Below are positions 13,355 through 25,804 of a stretch of DNA of 64,000 nucleotides, in pieces. Position 1 is the first letter of the stretch. Every line of letters starts with the position of its first letter. Source of the DNA: Orthonyx spaldingii (Eukaryota > Chordata > Aves > Passeriformes > Orthonychidae). The notes beneath the pieces were generated by a model. The model saw only the letters and a program-made list of their open reading frames with translations. It searched no databases and was not told where the DNA came from. The position numbers and the translations under genes were made by a program. Location: NCBI GenBank assembly GCA_013397795.1, contig VZTJ01000540.1:587146-651145 (forward strand), read 5' to 3'.

Positions 13355-13690
13355 TCTTCTGAGCCTTCTTTTCTTTAGGCTGAACAGTCCCAGCTTCCTC
13401 AGCCTTTCCTCAAATGATGTATGCTTATCCTCTTCATGGCCCCTGGCTGAATTTGCTCCAGTATATCAATGTCTGTCTGGTTCTGAGTGGCTCAGAGCTG
13501 TACCCAGCAGCCCAGATGGGTCCCACCAGTACTGAAAAGAGGGGAAGGATCACCTTCCTCATCCAGCTGGCAAAACTCTGTGTAGTACAGGAGGCTATTT
13601 GCCCCGTGATGTCCCTTTGCTAGTTCATGGTCAATTTCATATCACCAGGACCCCCAGGACCTTCTCTTTTTTCCAACTGGTTGTCCCAGT
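13355..13690 (-). mobile_element. CR1 LINE fragment, minus strand
   Basis: In antisense this shows the CR1 block with CTTTAGGCTGAACAGTCCCAG, the 'CCTCAGCCTTTCCTC' segment, and then the part around 13500-13620 that precedes the untranslated region. It lacks the extreme 3' end and is clearly more diverged than the 11560-12835 copy, so it is an older insertion or another subfamily. The 69-codon frame at 13414-13623 is a shadow of it. Confidence 0.85.
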
Positions 13691-15743
13691 TTGTGCTGTT
13701 CCAGCAAGAGAGCACAGGAAGTAGAGAGAGTCTTGGTCTCAGTCCCCCTCAAAGGAACTGGTTTCACACGTAGCTCAAGGCACAATGACTTTCCAGCTGA
13801 GTCAGCCTCACTGCATGCGTAAAACTGACTGTTGTGAATATCCTTCTCTTCAGCCTGTATTTTTAACTATTCTGTCATACCCTTATAAAATGAACAGGGA
13901 TTTATGAGTAGCAGTCTCTGTCTGAATAGAAGTTAATCTGTAAAGGAATCTAAAGAGAAGAGACATGATAGAAGCACTAAAGTGGAGCACCATTATAGGA
14001 GCTGTGATGTGCATCATTACTCCCTTTCACTGAAGTTACATAGTTTTGAAATTATTATTACTGCTTTTGACTTGCCAAAGTGACACTTCATATGTAATTA
14101 AAAATATATAACTTTATTAATGCTTGTTTTCAAACCTAATGCCTAGGAACGATCTTCTTTCAATTTATTTCCAGCTGAGGCTTAATGTTGGGACAAACCT
14201 TTGCAGACTTAGAGTATTGTCTGTCCTTGTTTGAATGTGCTAGTCTGACGGTGCTAAACAACTCCTTCAGGCCTGAACTCGAAGGAGGATTTTTCTTGAC
14301 ATTGTACAACTGCCATAATTCCATGGTTTCTCTTCAGTTCTGAGGTTGCTTGACTCTAGCACATGATTTGTAGATATAGTGAAGAACATATCCACTGTAT
14401 CCTGCCTTTATAAAGAATCATCAGAAGGCACTGCTAACGGATAGCTTGCCAATTGGGGAATGATTGCATATAATTCAATCTCAAATGAAGTTCATTAAAG
14501 TGCACAGAACAGTATGAATGCTAACGGCTGTCAATTTTAAAACAATAACTTATGCCAAAATCACTAGGATATAAAAGAAAACAGAGTAGCTTGACAGTAT
14601 AAAATGGTGTGTGTGAAGTATGTTTTCCCTCTAACATTATTTTTGGCTTTTTATGCTTTGTGCATTGAATCAGTGACACTTCATTTCTGTGTATTCTCTG
14701 AATAACCTGAGAAAGTGAGGGTCAAATGGAAAACTTTTTAAAGGTCTTGTTGATTTAGTTTAGGAATAAGTTCTGTGATATACTTCATATGCTACTCAAA
14801 ATCAAGTTGTTTGTCATAATTTAGCAACATTTTACAACGTGCATTTCATTCAATGCCCTTTTAATCTGGACTGAGCATGCATTTTATATATAGTACATAT
14901 ACAGTATACAAACTCTAGACATATTATGCAATCTCAAGGTACCTTATATGTAATAAAAATTATCTAAGCTCATCTTTTAATTAAATAAATTCTATTGGTC
15001 TTTTTGAAGGCTTGAAGACATGGGACTGTATCTACTGTTACAATACAAAAATATTAAAAAACTGTTTTATAAACAGGGCTCGGCTAAATGCAGCAACACA
15101 ATCTGTCTTTAGCTGGAACAATAACTTGGATCGGACTCAAAAGTAGCCCCTTTCCTTACCCTGAAAGGAAGAAGCTTTGAGATGAGCAGCACTGTAAAAC
15201 TTCTGTGTGACACATTTGAAAAAAATGATTAAGGATGTTATGTAAACACTGTGTCTTAGTGCTTTGCAGAGGGAGGAGCTCTCTGCTCCCATCTTTTGGT
15301 GACTAGCAGGAAATCTGCTGCTTTTATCTACACATTATGTTTTATCCAGAGCTACATCTGGATGGAGACTCTGGGTCTCCTGACTGGATAGACCTTGCAC
15401 ATGAAGAGATCCAAGTAACCATGAGCTGTTCTCACTGATAGGATGAGACCTGAATGCTGACTCCAAAATCCTTGCAGTGTGTGCTTTTAAAAGTCACTGG
15501 TAAGTAGCACTGAAGGAATGTAATGAGAAATAAGGGTTTCTTCTTCAGGTACAGATTCATCTCAAGAAGAAGAAGCCTCCACTCAGGTTATTTGTGCCAA
15601 CTTTCATGTACATAAATTACATTAGTTTTGTTTACATTACATGTGTGCAGTTTGTAATTCATTATAAGTGTAGACTAAGCATTGATAACCATAGATCTAA
15701 ACATGTTCCAAACACAAATCCATTCTATTTCTTAGAGATAATT

Positions 15744-15835
15744 TAGGACATTATTCACTCAAAAGAGAAAGAAAATGTCTTAAATATGCTCCTAGGACAT
15801 TATTCACTCAAAAGAGAATGTCTTAAATATGCTCC
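15744..15835. repeat. Local tandem duplication (49 + 43 bp)
   Basis: Two adjacent copies begin TAGGACATTATTCACTC and end AAATATGCTCC. The first (15744-15792) has an extra 6 bases in an A/G-rich run (AAGAAA) that the second (15793-15835) lacks. The copies are otherwise identical by eye. This fits a recent replication-slippage or unequal-exchange duplication followed by, or accompanied by, a 6-base indel. Confidence 0.95.
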
Positions 15836-18800
15836 AGTACACTATAGATACAATGTTTTGGGGGGTTTTATATTGAAATTATTGTAATTCACCTTTTTTT
15901 CTACCTACAATACATGTAATGCCTGGAAATAAATTCTTGCAAATCACTAAACACTCCTTTTTACATGGTATTTTATCTGCAGTCAGTGCACTGGAAAAAA
16001 CTTCTGTATACAGAGGCTTTGGTCTTCAGACATGGAACTGGACAAAATATTTCTCCATAGTTTAGCCACTTGACATGTGTGAATAAATAGTCTTCCTTCT
16101 TCTTTTGCTCTCAGAGCATCTTTCCTAAACCCTGTCTCTCTCACAAGTTCTGTCTTCATGTCCCTGTATATAGTATTACCATTACCTGAAGTAAAGAAAT
16201 AAAAGAAGATCTAACTCCATTAGATTGCAGTAAAACTGGGGCAAGAGAAAGAGAAATTCGGCCCTGATTACTTAAAGTGCAGCTGTGACGGAAATGAGGA
16301 AGGAAAGAGAAATGTGGGAGGATGAGCAACAAAACCAGAGAAGTGTATGGGAACTACTGAATTTTCTCAGGGACATTCTCCACCCCATAACACAACATGT
16401 TTGGTAACTTTGGAAATCTCCAACATAGTTATGCAAAATCTTTCTCTCCCATTGTACCCAGTTTGGGTTTCAACTATAAGCCACTAAACTCCTTGCAAGA
16501 ATCCTAGTGCATTATTCGAGCTAGATGTAAATGTAGATATCTGAAATTACTGGCAAAACAACTTTAACCCATATCTAAGATGTCTGGCAGGAGATTCAAT
16601 TCTCCTAGTCATTTAAGCCTGGGGCAAACTGATATGTTTTCCTGGGCTAAATTTTCTTTCAGGAAAGGAAACTTTGCAATTGGCCTAATCCTTTGAGCTC
16701 TCAAGCAGGGAATTTTCTATGTTGTCACAGGATGTTTCTCAGCAAGCAAAAGTATTTATAGTAAATAGGATATGATACAAAATTAGATTTAATTTGCCTC
16801 ATTGATAAAATAGCAGGATAAAATATATAAACAATAAAAGGAATGTCTTCGAAAGCTTCCCAACTGTAATAATATTAATTTTTTAAAGCAAAGAACCTCC
16901 ACCTTCTGAAAAGCAGACTTTAAATTTTTCAAGTCAATTCCGAAATACTAAGAGGGAAAAAAAAGAATCTCAGTATTTAGATCTGAAATATGGGTAAAGA
17001 ATTTAAAAGGTTCTACCTATAACATCCAACACAGTCACAAACAAAACTCCTGATTTTTGTCTATATTCAATTTGCTTACATATCTGTAGTCACATTTCAA
17101 AGGGATTTTAATGAAAATTCTAGTTTAGGAGATATGGTGACTGCTAAATAAAAGAAGACAGTGTAAGAGAAATAAACAAACACAAAAGTTTCCCTGGACA
17201 TGAATTAGTTTTGTAAAGAAATCAATTTCAGCTTATATTTAGTCACAAAACTTTTTTGCAGGCTAACAGCTTGAAATCACGTGTGGGCAGTGGGTCTAGA
17301 AACTTTGTTCGGTCAAGATTGTGCCCAGATGTGCTTTCTGCAAATAAATGGAGTCCAGAAACTGAGATTTTTAATCCCATGTCAGACCCCATTTAAGAGA
17401 TTATGACCCCATTTAAGATGAGACATAAAGGCTCAAAGCCTGATGCTCAAACTGCACTTCTTCAAATGAAGATTTGCTGAGGGTTGATACTTGTGAATCA
17501 AACCTTGCCTGTGCCAGTGTAAGATAACGTGCAGAAACACTATGTGAACACAAATGAGCAGCATGGTGACAGTAACATAATACAGAAATGTGAGCAGGAG
17601 TGTTACTGCATGGTGACCAAAGTTCTGCCTGTAAAGGTGAGGACAGAGCCTGCAGGGACGTGCCATAGATACCAACAGGTTGCAGTGGGAGTCTGGGGCC
17701 TGGGTGTGGTGGCCACATGCCACTGTTAAGACCTTCCTTTATATCTTGGCGTAACTGGGCATGAAACCTCATAGGCCACTGGTAACCAAAATCTACACAG
17801 GCATGTGCACATGTTTGGTAAATTAATGTGAACTGTGTTTGAAGATGCTGCAATTAACACAACTAGTTTTTACATTTCCCCCTTAGCTATTTGAAAGCTA
17901 TTTAACACTCCTGAAATTCTCCTCTTTTACCCCCTCAGACACAAATTTTAAAATAAAACATATTTGTGCAAAAACAATTAACATTGAGCTTAGACTTTCA
18001 AAATGACAAAATGTGCATGTTGGGCAGAAATATGTTCTCCAGGGAGACTCAATACCAGCAAATATTATATTCTGATTTTTAATGGAAAATTATATACCTT
18101 CCAGAGACAGGACTGACTTATTTGCTTATCTGTGCTGCCTTTCCTTTAGAATCCATGTTTGAAGTCAGGAGATCCTTAGAAAGACTGCAATAATCATAGC
18201 GCGAGTAGATTGATAATGCAGGCAAAGGGAAGCTTTCAATTATTTATCAAATACAGGAACCAACAGCTATTCTCCCATTTTTTCTTCTTCTATTCTTCTG
18301 GAGAAACAGGGAAATAATAAATCACCTTGCCTGGAAGTTACTGCATTGCAGTCCTTTAGCTATGTGCATTCCTTGAGGAGTGAGCTCTGAACTACTGGAA
18401 GGTTCTCCTGTACAGGCTGTTATAAGGTAATTGTCAGCTCATGTATCTCAGCATGACTTGAATTTTTCAGCATAATAAAGCACTAAGAAATGCAGAATAA
18501 CTTAACTGGTGAATCATTGGCCTGTTGAATGATACATTTCTCTTGCATTTAAATCTGGCTGGTTATAACAAAGGTAGCATCCTTGTAAACATGGCACTGA
18601 CACAGTCTTTATTAAGGCAATTATGTAAAGTATATATCTGAATTGACTCAATCATTGTATCTTGTTTTGTGACAGAAATCTGTGATTTAGACCGTGTGAT
18701 TATGCCTGCACAGGAATACATGTCAAGCTTTAATCTATTTGAATATTTAACTTCGATTCATTTAATGTGATGTATACAGAAAATATGAAATAGTCTTGAT

Positions 18801-19795
18801 ACTGTTACATATAAGTGGTGTTTTGGAAAGATGCCATACCTAAACAGAATTCATTCAAAGGAGAAAACAGAAGGTTCAAAATTTCAGTTGTAACAGAAAG
18901 AAAAGTCCACAAAGAGAAGGCTCTACACTGGGCACAGTTGCATGATGAAATCATGTAGGTTACTTTAGGCTGGATGCTGGCTCATCAGTGCTCAGAAAGG
19001 CACCTAGAAAGTTTTGCCTTTATGAATAGGATAGACTCTGAGGAACAGAATAACAATTAGCAGTTAGCAAACTAGACATTGCTAGAACACTACTGAGACA
19101 CCTCTTGGGCCAATTTGTTTCAGGAACAAGGTTCATTCCTCAGACCAGTATGTACACACATCACTGCCTATGGGAAGTAGAGGAACTTTGGTAAACTTCT
19201 CTAAGGAAATGCTCTGGAGCAGAGTCCTTATACACTGATATATTTCCCTTGAAAATGCAAAGTATCAGAACGAAATGAAAAAGACCAGAATATCTGGAAA
19301 AGAAAGGGAAATAATATCATCAATCTTTGATGATGGGAATAAGAAAGTTGAAGAAAAATGGATTTTAAGGAGAAAAAAAAGGATTAATTAAAAAATAGTC
19401 ATGACATTGTCATTCATTTGAGCCTGTGAAATCTTTATTTTACCTAACTAGAAATAAACATTGAAATTTCACTACTGAGTATTTCTGCTATATATAGTAA
19501 CTACTGCTGGAAAGGAAATGTTGAAATTTTTTCTTAGTGTGAATTTTGAAAAGAAATCAATGAGACAGAGAAGGAAATATAAAAATAACTGGCTTGTAAG
19601 ACAGATATATCTGCCCCAGACATATAGCCACAGGAAAATTGAAGTCCCTAAAGAGTAACTGAGCAAAAATAGGGACACAAATTCCTTTACGTTATGTGAG
19701 GTGCAGCTTTGCACCTGTCACACTGCCAGCAGTCAAGCGGCAGACAGGAGGGGTGGTTCTGCTGTGCTCTAGTAATGCTGAGGATGATGGACACA

Positions 19796-19813
19796 GGGCA
19801 GGGCAGGGCAGGG
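19796..19813. repeat. (GGGCA)n short tandem repeat
   Basis: Three to four GGGCA units lie in a locally GC-rich patch. It is a small minisatellite-like tract of no visible function. Confidence 0.8.
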
Positions 19814-20406
19814 TGGCAGAAGCGCCAGGATGCTATTTGTCAGCCAGAAGTGCAGTATGCAACCTAATCTCTATATTACAGTTTGTAATGTCTCCCTCTT
19901 TCACTGCTCTTTTTCCTTCCTGTTGGCCATTAAAGATATTTCATCCTTTCGCATATTTTCCAAGAGCATGCTGACACTCTGAAAATCCCTGCTGTACTCT
20001 GAATTTAAAACACTAGAATCATGGCAAAACAAAATGGCAGGTGACAGACATTTCAGATCCTCAAAGAGCAGCCAAAACCTGCCTGGATTCCTTCTACTTC
20101 ACTTTAGAAAACTATGATGTGAACTTCTGTGCTCAGACTAGTCAGGCTTATTTCATCACCATAAATGAAGAAAATCAACACTTTTACAGTTTGATAGGAT
20201 TCACCCTGTGAATGTCTATGCTGTGGTCAATCCTGTCATAGACATGACTCATTCCCTTCATCAATGGCAGAAGGAACCAAGGGGGTGATGAGCTTGGATG
20301 TAAACCTGTGCCTTGCGGGTATCCAAAGTTAAATAAAAAGACTCTTAGCAGGGTTGTCCTTTGTGAGCACATAACTCATACATGTTTTGTGCCATTTTGT
20401 TTTGCA

Positions 20407-20412
20407 GTGTCC
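20407..20412. repeat. Target-site duplication, left (gtgtcc)
   Basis: These six bases directly before LTR B are repeated exactly at 21148-21153. A 6-bp duplication is typical of class II (ERVK/alpha-beta type) integration. Confidence 0.9.
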
Positions 20413-21147
20413 TGTGGCGGTCGCCCAGCCGGTGGCGCAGCCACCGGCTGGGTCACCCATGGCTTTGGAGACTACCTTTCAGCCTGCCCTCCCTATAGAT
20501 CAAACAGACTGGGTAGACGAGACCTCTTGGGACAGTGAGTCCTGAGAGGCAGGCAGGCTGGGGGCGGTTTCCCGCCATGGGTTGCTGTCCATCAAGGTGC
20601 CGTCCCCTCCCTTCTCCCCTCACAGTTGATTTAAATATTCATAAGGTTGAGTTAATATTCATGTATTGCTGGAATGTTCAGTGGTTCTGTTCCCCCCATT
20701 GGTCTGTTTAAATATATCCCGCCTTTGTATTTCATTTATTGGTTCCTGTCATCCCCCTTCATGCACCCCATTCGTTCATTCCCTTTCTCCTCCCCCTTTT
20801 CCCTTCCCTTAAAACCCCCTGTAACGGTCGTTTTGGGGCTCGTTCTGTGGCTCCCATCCTCGTAGCGAGTTCTCCTGCCTCCGCTAGGGCAGAGAATAAA
20901 CTCTTGGATTTTGACCACAAACGAGTCCTCTCTTCTTCCTTCATCGCCTCCGCGTCGCTCCTGATCCATCGGCTGCTGCCAGCCCCAGCCTGGGCTGCGG
21001 GATTTGCTACTTGCCTCGAGCTTGCCCCGAGAAGGCTAAGGCATTGCCTCGCCGCCGCGCGCTTGCGTGCAGCGTGAGAGCCTGTGTCCGGGCATGCGAG
21101 GGTACTGTCGCCCCTCGACCAGCCGGGCGGTCAAGCGGTCAGCGACA
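20413..21147 (+). mobile_element. LTR B: 735-bp solo LTR (ERV class II)
   Basis: This is a complete solo LTR. It starts TGTGGCGGTCGCC, ends CAGCGACA, and is flanked by the exact 6-bp duplication gtgtcc. U3 (about 20413-20810) contains an early GC-rich inverted repeat (CAGCCGGTGG with CCACCGGCTG, 20428-20450) and long C-rich pyrimidine runs. A TTAAAA box near 20812 stands in the TATA position. AATAAA lies at 20895-20900. The remaining 250 bases (R-U5) are very rich in CpG, unlike the AT-rich surroundings. With no internal sequence, it arose by recombination between the two LTRs of a provirus, deleting the coding part. It is in the same family as LTR A on the opposite strand. Frames of 60-112 codons inside it are shadows. 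Confidence 0.93.
20895..20900 (+). promoter_or_regulatory. Poly(A) signal of LTR B
   Basis: AATAAA lies about 85 bases after the TATA-like TTAAAA box, as expected for the R region of this LTR. A solo LTR of this kind can still stop or start transcripts. Confidence 0.75.
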
Positions 21148-21153
21148 GTGTCC
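21148..21153. repeat. Target-site duplication, right (gtgtcc)
   Basis: This is an exact copy of the six bases at 20407-20412 and sets the right end of LTR B. Confidence 0.9.
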
Positions 21154-21630
21154 CAGTGAAGGGTTAGCAGATAATGAGTTTTTAATTATGTCTGCTTTTC
21201 ATAGCAGCAATGGAGGATATGTGATAGCAGCCCTAGCACCTACAGTGAGTGCCAAGTCTTCCTTTCCCATGAATGGTTAGTTAAGTCAGCACATCATTTC
21301 TTCAAACTAACAAGAAGCTTATGAATATCCCTACAAATAACACAAGCTCAGTTTTTAGCAGGAATGACATTGTTAATTGAGTGCAGATGGTTTAGGTTGC
21401 TGATCAGTTACATAATCAGATAAGTAAGAATGACCTGATGCAGAGGAAATTACAACATCAACATACAGAAAATTGTTGTTGTTCCTATGTAAATTAATCG
21501 ACTGTAATTCACTCCAGTGAGTATGTGTATTTAGTCACAGCTGGCTAAAGGATACAGTCATTCCAGACCATTCAGCTCAGGTACTATTTTCAACTGCTGC
21601 TCATCTGGCATGTAGATGAAACCTGTAAAA

Positions 21631-21772
21631 TCCTTCCTTCCTTCCTTCCTTCCTTCCTTCCTTCCTTCCTTCCTTCCTTCCTTCCTTCCTTCCTTCCTTC
21701 CTTCCTCCCTCNNNNNNNNNNNNNNNNNNNNNNNNNNNNNNNNCTCCCTCCCTCTCTCCCTCCCTCTCTCTT
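21631..21772. repeat. (TTCC)n / (CTCC)n microsatellite with gap
   Basis: About twenty TTCC units run into CTCC/CTCT units, with 32 N (21712-21743) in the middle, so the true length is unknown. The tract is almost pure pyrimidine on the plus strand and so can form triplex (H-DNA) structures. It is a likely polymorphic locus. Confidence 0.95.
21712..21743. other. Assembly gap (32 N) in microsatellite
   Basis: The gap lies within the TTCC/CTCC tract and reflects repeat collapse or an unresolved length. Confidence 0.98.
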
Positions 21773-22692
21773 TCCATGGAGGGTCCTTTGCAAGCTACTT
21801 TATCTACTATTTCACTAATTTATTGAATATACCTCTAATATATAGCTTGAATAGTCATAGCTTATAATCAATACTAAAGAGTAAACAGATATTGATATGG
21901 TTGCTCAGTTTCAAGACAAGGAAATCCAGAGGAAAAATGTAGTGGTTCACTGGCAGTAGGTCCCGTAAGAATAATTAAAATAATTCACTTGTTCCCAGGT
22001 CCTTAAGACCAACAGTTACACTGAACTATTTTATTATAGATAGACTATAAAAGACTCAAGAGTAAAATCCATGTGTGACTTGAATGGTGACAACTTCATT
22101 TTCACTGATGTTACTGGTCTGAGCAAACCGAAGTGTCCTGCAATCATCCTACTGATTACAGGACAAAAGCCAAACTTAGAGACATGCTTGCCAGTCTTCC
22201 TGGGTTCCTCTGAGCTCACATACCAGCTGGCAGGCTCCTCCCCTAAAATGGTTTCATTTTCTCCAATATGCGGTGATGCTTTTGGCCTTTTTTTAGGATC
22301 TCCTGTCTCCCCTTCTATATGAGTATTACAAAAGCTGACAAGAAATTATTTCTCATCTCATTTCACCTTTTAGTCTTCTTTAGACTTTTCCTCATCAAGC
22401 AAAAATCCTAATTAAGCAAAAAGATTGATTAAGCTTATTGCTTGACAGCTAGTTGCATACATAGCCTGTAAGGGCAAATGCCTGCTGCTTATGGGCAAGT
22501 GCCTGGCTGCAGCTGCCAGGCTGTCTGGCTCTCTGAAGATGGACATAGGCTGATCAATGAATCCTAGAATCCCTTCTCCCAGTTCCACTTTTCTTATGTG
22601 AAAATATAAGTCTGTGGGTTGGATTCACTGCCCATAACGAGGATGTCTGCAAAGTGAAAATTCACACTAGTCATCGACGTGCCTTTCATCTT

Positions 22693-22698
22693 GGGTGT
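22693..22698. repeat. Target-site duplication, left (gggtgt)
   Basis: These six bases before LTR C match 22937-22942 exactly. Confidence 0.88.
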
Positions 22699-22936
22699 TG
22701 TCACAGCACAGAAACCTCTTTCTCGTGAGAAAGAATGTATTTGTTTATATAAACTAAGATAAAGGTAGTGAAACTCTCATGAATCAAGGTAGCCAATTGC
22801 TACGGGGGGCGTTCAATGAGTGACCAATCAGGTGGGAATCCATTTTGTATATAAAAGCTGAATTTAATTAATAAAGGAGATCTTTTATGGCTTGACCCTT
22901 CGCCTTCCCGTGTTTCGACATCTGCACGCTGCAACA
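22699..22936 (+). mobile_element. LTR C: 238-bp solo LTR
   Basis: This is a short complete LTR starting TGTCACAGCACAG and ending GCTGCAACA, flanked by the exact 6-bp duplication gggtgt. It contains a CCAAT box (GACCAATCAGG), a strong TATA box TATATAAAA at 22848-22856 and AATAAA at 22870-22875. Downstream comes a short U5 that includes the words CCTTCG and GTTTCGACATC. The AATAAA lies only about 20 bases after the TATA box, so the transcribed R must begin at or after it, a compact layout. It is the same family as LTR D (30530-30787), which shares the start, the CATTTTGTATATAAAAGCTG block and the GTTTCGACATC block. No internal retroviral sequence remains beside it. Confidence 0.92.
22848..22856 (+). 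promoter_or_regulatory. TATA box of LTR C
   Basis: TATATAAAA lies downstream of a CCAAT motif and upstream of AATAAA, the expected promoter position in an LTR. The same motif at the same relative position occurs in LTR D (30701-30709). Confidence 0.8.
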
Positions 22937-22942
22937 GGGTGT
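22937..22942. repeat. Target-site duplication, right (gggtgt)
   Basis: This exact copy of 22693-22698 defines the right end of LTR C. Confidence 0.88.
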
Positions 22943-25804
22943 AATTCAATTCATCCTGGAATAGATATCCATAAGTCAGGAATGTGCCTTTATATGCTAC
23001 TTTCTCTCCATTGACAATCTCTTCAGCCCTTAGGGAGAGACTTGAGGGATATCTGCCTATATTTAAAGACCAATGATGTCAGCATGTTGTTTTTAATACC
23101 CTTGGTATCTTCACTGACCAGAATCAAGAAGAATCTGTCCAAGACTCCTCTATTTGCCCAGTAGAAATATCTGGGGGTCTATTTTACAATGGAGATTTTT
23201 AACTTAACATTTATATTGCTAGATGATAGAGCTTTTGGTGGTTCCCAAAAATACCTCAATGGTTTTAAACATTCCTCTCATGTAGCAACAGGCAACAGTA
23301 TAGCAATTACTTGTCAGGAATGACTGACATTAGGCAAAAAAAAAAAAAATAAATCATAATTTCATATAAAAATGAGTGTTGAGCACTGCCTAATAACATG
23401 AATACATGATTGATTTATTTTCCTCCTTCATACACAGCATTATTTTCACTTATATGAAATGGTATGTTCCAAGATTTTTATCTCATTTTGATCTTGAAGG
23501 CAGTTGAAATAGCCTCTCCAGATGTTATTAAATAACCAAAGCATGCTGTAATCAAACAGTCTAATTCCCTGGAAAGAAAATAATTTCCTGTACCTTATTT
23601 ACATATCTCTAATTTCTTATAAAGCTTACAAAAAAGACTTAAGATAATGGTAGTTTATGCTATTTTCCCACTTAACAACAAATAGTTCAGATTCTCTGCT
23701 GATATTAACCCCATTCACTCCCATCAACTTTCCTCCAGGGAATCCTGTAGGAACAAATTTGAGTACAAGTGAGCTTGTCACTTTATAGTGTAAGGATTTA
23801 ATTATCCCACAGGAAGAGTATAGGGTACTGGGTAGAAAATAGACATAACCCTTGCTTCTTTGAGTCTGAGAGCTTGGGGACAGATAAACACATCTCTTCT
23901 AAGAGAACTAGTTGTGTGTTTACTTAAAAGCTAGCAGGATGCTCAGGCCTTTCATTGGATAATATAAGTATTGCATGTTCCACCATTACCATTATATAAG
24001 GGCAGCTTGCTTTATATATTCTCAAGCTGTAACTTGTAACAATATAAATCAATTTAACATTTGAAATAGCGGTCTCAAAACATTTACAGACTTAGTTCCA
24101 AATCATGTAGTCAATATTAAATTCATTTTCAAACAAATAAAATTTAAAAGAGCTGTTTCATTTCTCTAGTCCTCCTCCACTGTATGTACAGTTTTTGTTC
24201 CTATCACAGAATAGTACAAAGCTAAGAAGAATATAAACCAGACCATAAAATAAAAACATGTGTGAATCACTATCTAGCTGACATAGCAACTCAGCCTGAA
24301 ACCTATCATTTGTACCTGGATACCAGCAGGCAAAATGGAGTTTAGAGTGCAGTAGGCACAGTGACATTAAAAGATTTTTATGCTTTATAGCTGTGAGTGT
24401 ACACAGCCAGCTTAAAGATTTCTTTCACTGTTCTGTGTGTGAACATGCAATCTCAAATCTTGACCTCCAGAATAGACAGAAGAGAGAAGAAAACAAGGGG
24501 AAAAAGAAATTCTGCAAAAAGTCCTTTATTTCTCAAGGGGACACAGGGCAGTTTTTGTAGCCTAACACTGGGATGTGAAATGTGAGAAGTTCTCTTCTCT
24601 TTTTCCCTATGCATCATTAAAGGCCAAATCCAGTTAGCCTTTTCTCAACATTTATTCCCTTGAGCTCCTCAGAAATTAGTTCTGTGATATACTATTTCAA
24701 GAATTTCCCATTTGTTCAAATGATGCCTCATTAGTGCTAGATGAAGTCCTGCAATAATTTCATAACTCAGCAGACATGTCCTGGGACTTAGTTTACCCTG
24801 GTTTTTTGCTGCAAAATAACATGCAGATGGTTTATCATGCACAATCACTCCCAGTTCACTTTCCTGACCTATGTCCTGTGATATTAACATTAGACAATAT
24901 AAACCTCAAGTGCATTAACATTTGAGAGCTTTCATCTTGGCAGTCATATAGTCTCAGTGAAAGACATTCATTAAAACCAGCTCGTACTCAGAATGAGTAA
25001 ACTTTCTCATTAATGTTCTTTAAAGGTCAAAAAGATGATGAAGGAAAAATTCGGTAGTAATAATTAATAGTAATGGTTTAAATTTATGAAGCACTTTTAT
25101 TCTCAGTATTCCAACGTATATTAAAAACATGGTGAAAAAAGTGTTTGTGCTTGGTGTTACAGGAAAACAGAAACATCACTGAAAGAGAATTTTGAATAAT
25201 TGTCAGACTATGCAGTGTATTATCCTTTAAATTAATCCTTTTAAAATTTCCACTAAAATATTATTATGACTGATTCTCCTAAGCATGGCCAAAAATGTCC
25301 AGGCACCAAATCAGGCCTCAGTTAATATAACATTACTCAAAATGGGGTCTCAGAAATGTAATAAAATAGTGATTTTTTTTTTTTACATACGCATGGTGCA
25401 AATTATTATGAGGCCATTTTCCTTTTTCTTTTTTTGCAAGTGTTTCCAGGATTCTTCACTGGAAATGCTCCATTTTGCCCTGAAAAAATAAAGGAATCTT
25501 CTCATTCACCTCTTAACCTTGAAAGCTAATAAGCAAGATTTTTAATGAAAAGCTGCCTTGCACAATTTGCCATGTTCTTATGGGAAAACTGGATCTTTAA
25601 AAAGACAATTTTCCACAAGAGACAGAGCATACAGTTTTCATTCCTCTGCAAAGGCCAGTAGCATAAATGTCACACCAGAGAAAATGACAACCTTTGACAG
25701 GAACATCCAGCACTGCAGCCAGATAGTGTGAAAACAGCCCAAGAAGTAATGACTACACAAGCTAATCACCATAGACAGATCTAACCAGAAAATCAATTAT
25801 CCCT

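Larger units (their letters stand above)
13691..20412. other. AT-rich unique sequence
   Basis: About 6.7 kb has no recognisable gene or transposon. It includes a local tandem duplication at 15744-15835. At 17413-17853 there is a somewhat less AT-rich patch with a 146-codon minus-strand frame that I do not recognise. A small (GGGCA)n run lies at about 19796-19813. A short doublet of the word ACCCCATTTAAGA occurs near 17386-17420. Confidence 0.5.
21154..22692. other. Unique sequence with TTCC microsatellite
   Basis: No gene or transposon is recognised apart from the microsatellite at 21631-21772. The 67- and 83-codon frames across that tract are translations of the repeat. Confidence 0.5.

Noticed and set aside
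21590..21867. Lys/Gly/Arg/Glu-repeat and Ser/Leu/Pro/Phe-repeat proteins
   Set aside because: They are direct translations of the TTCC/CTCC microsatellite.
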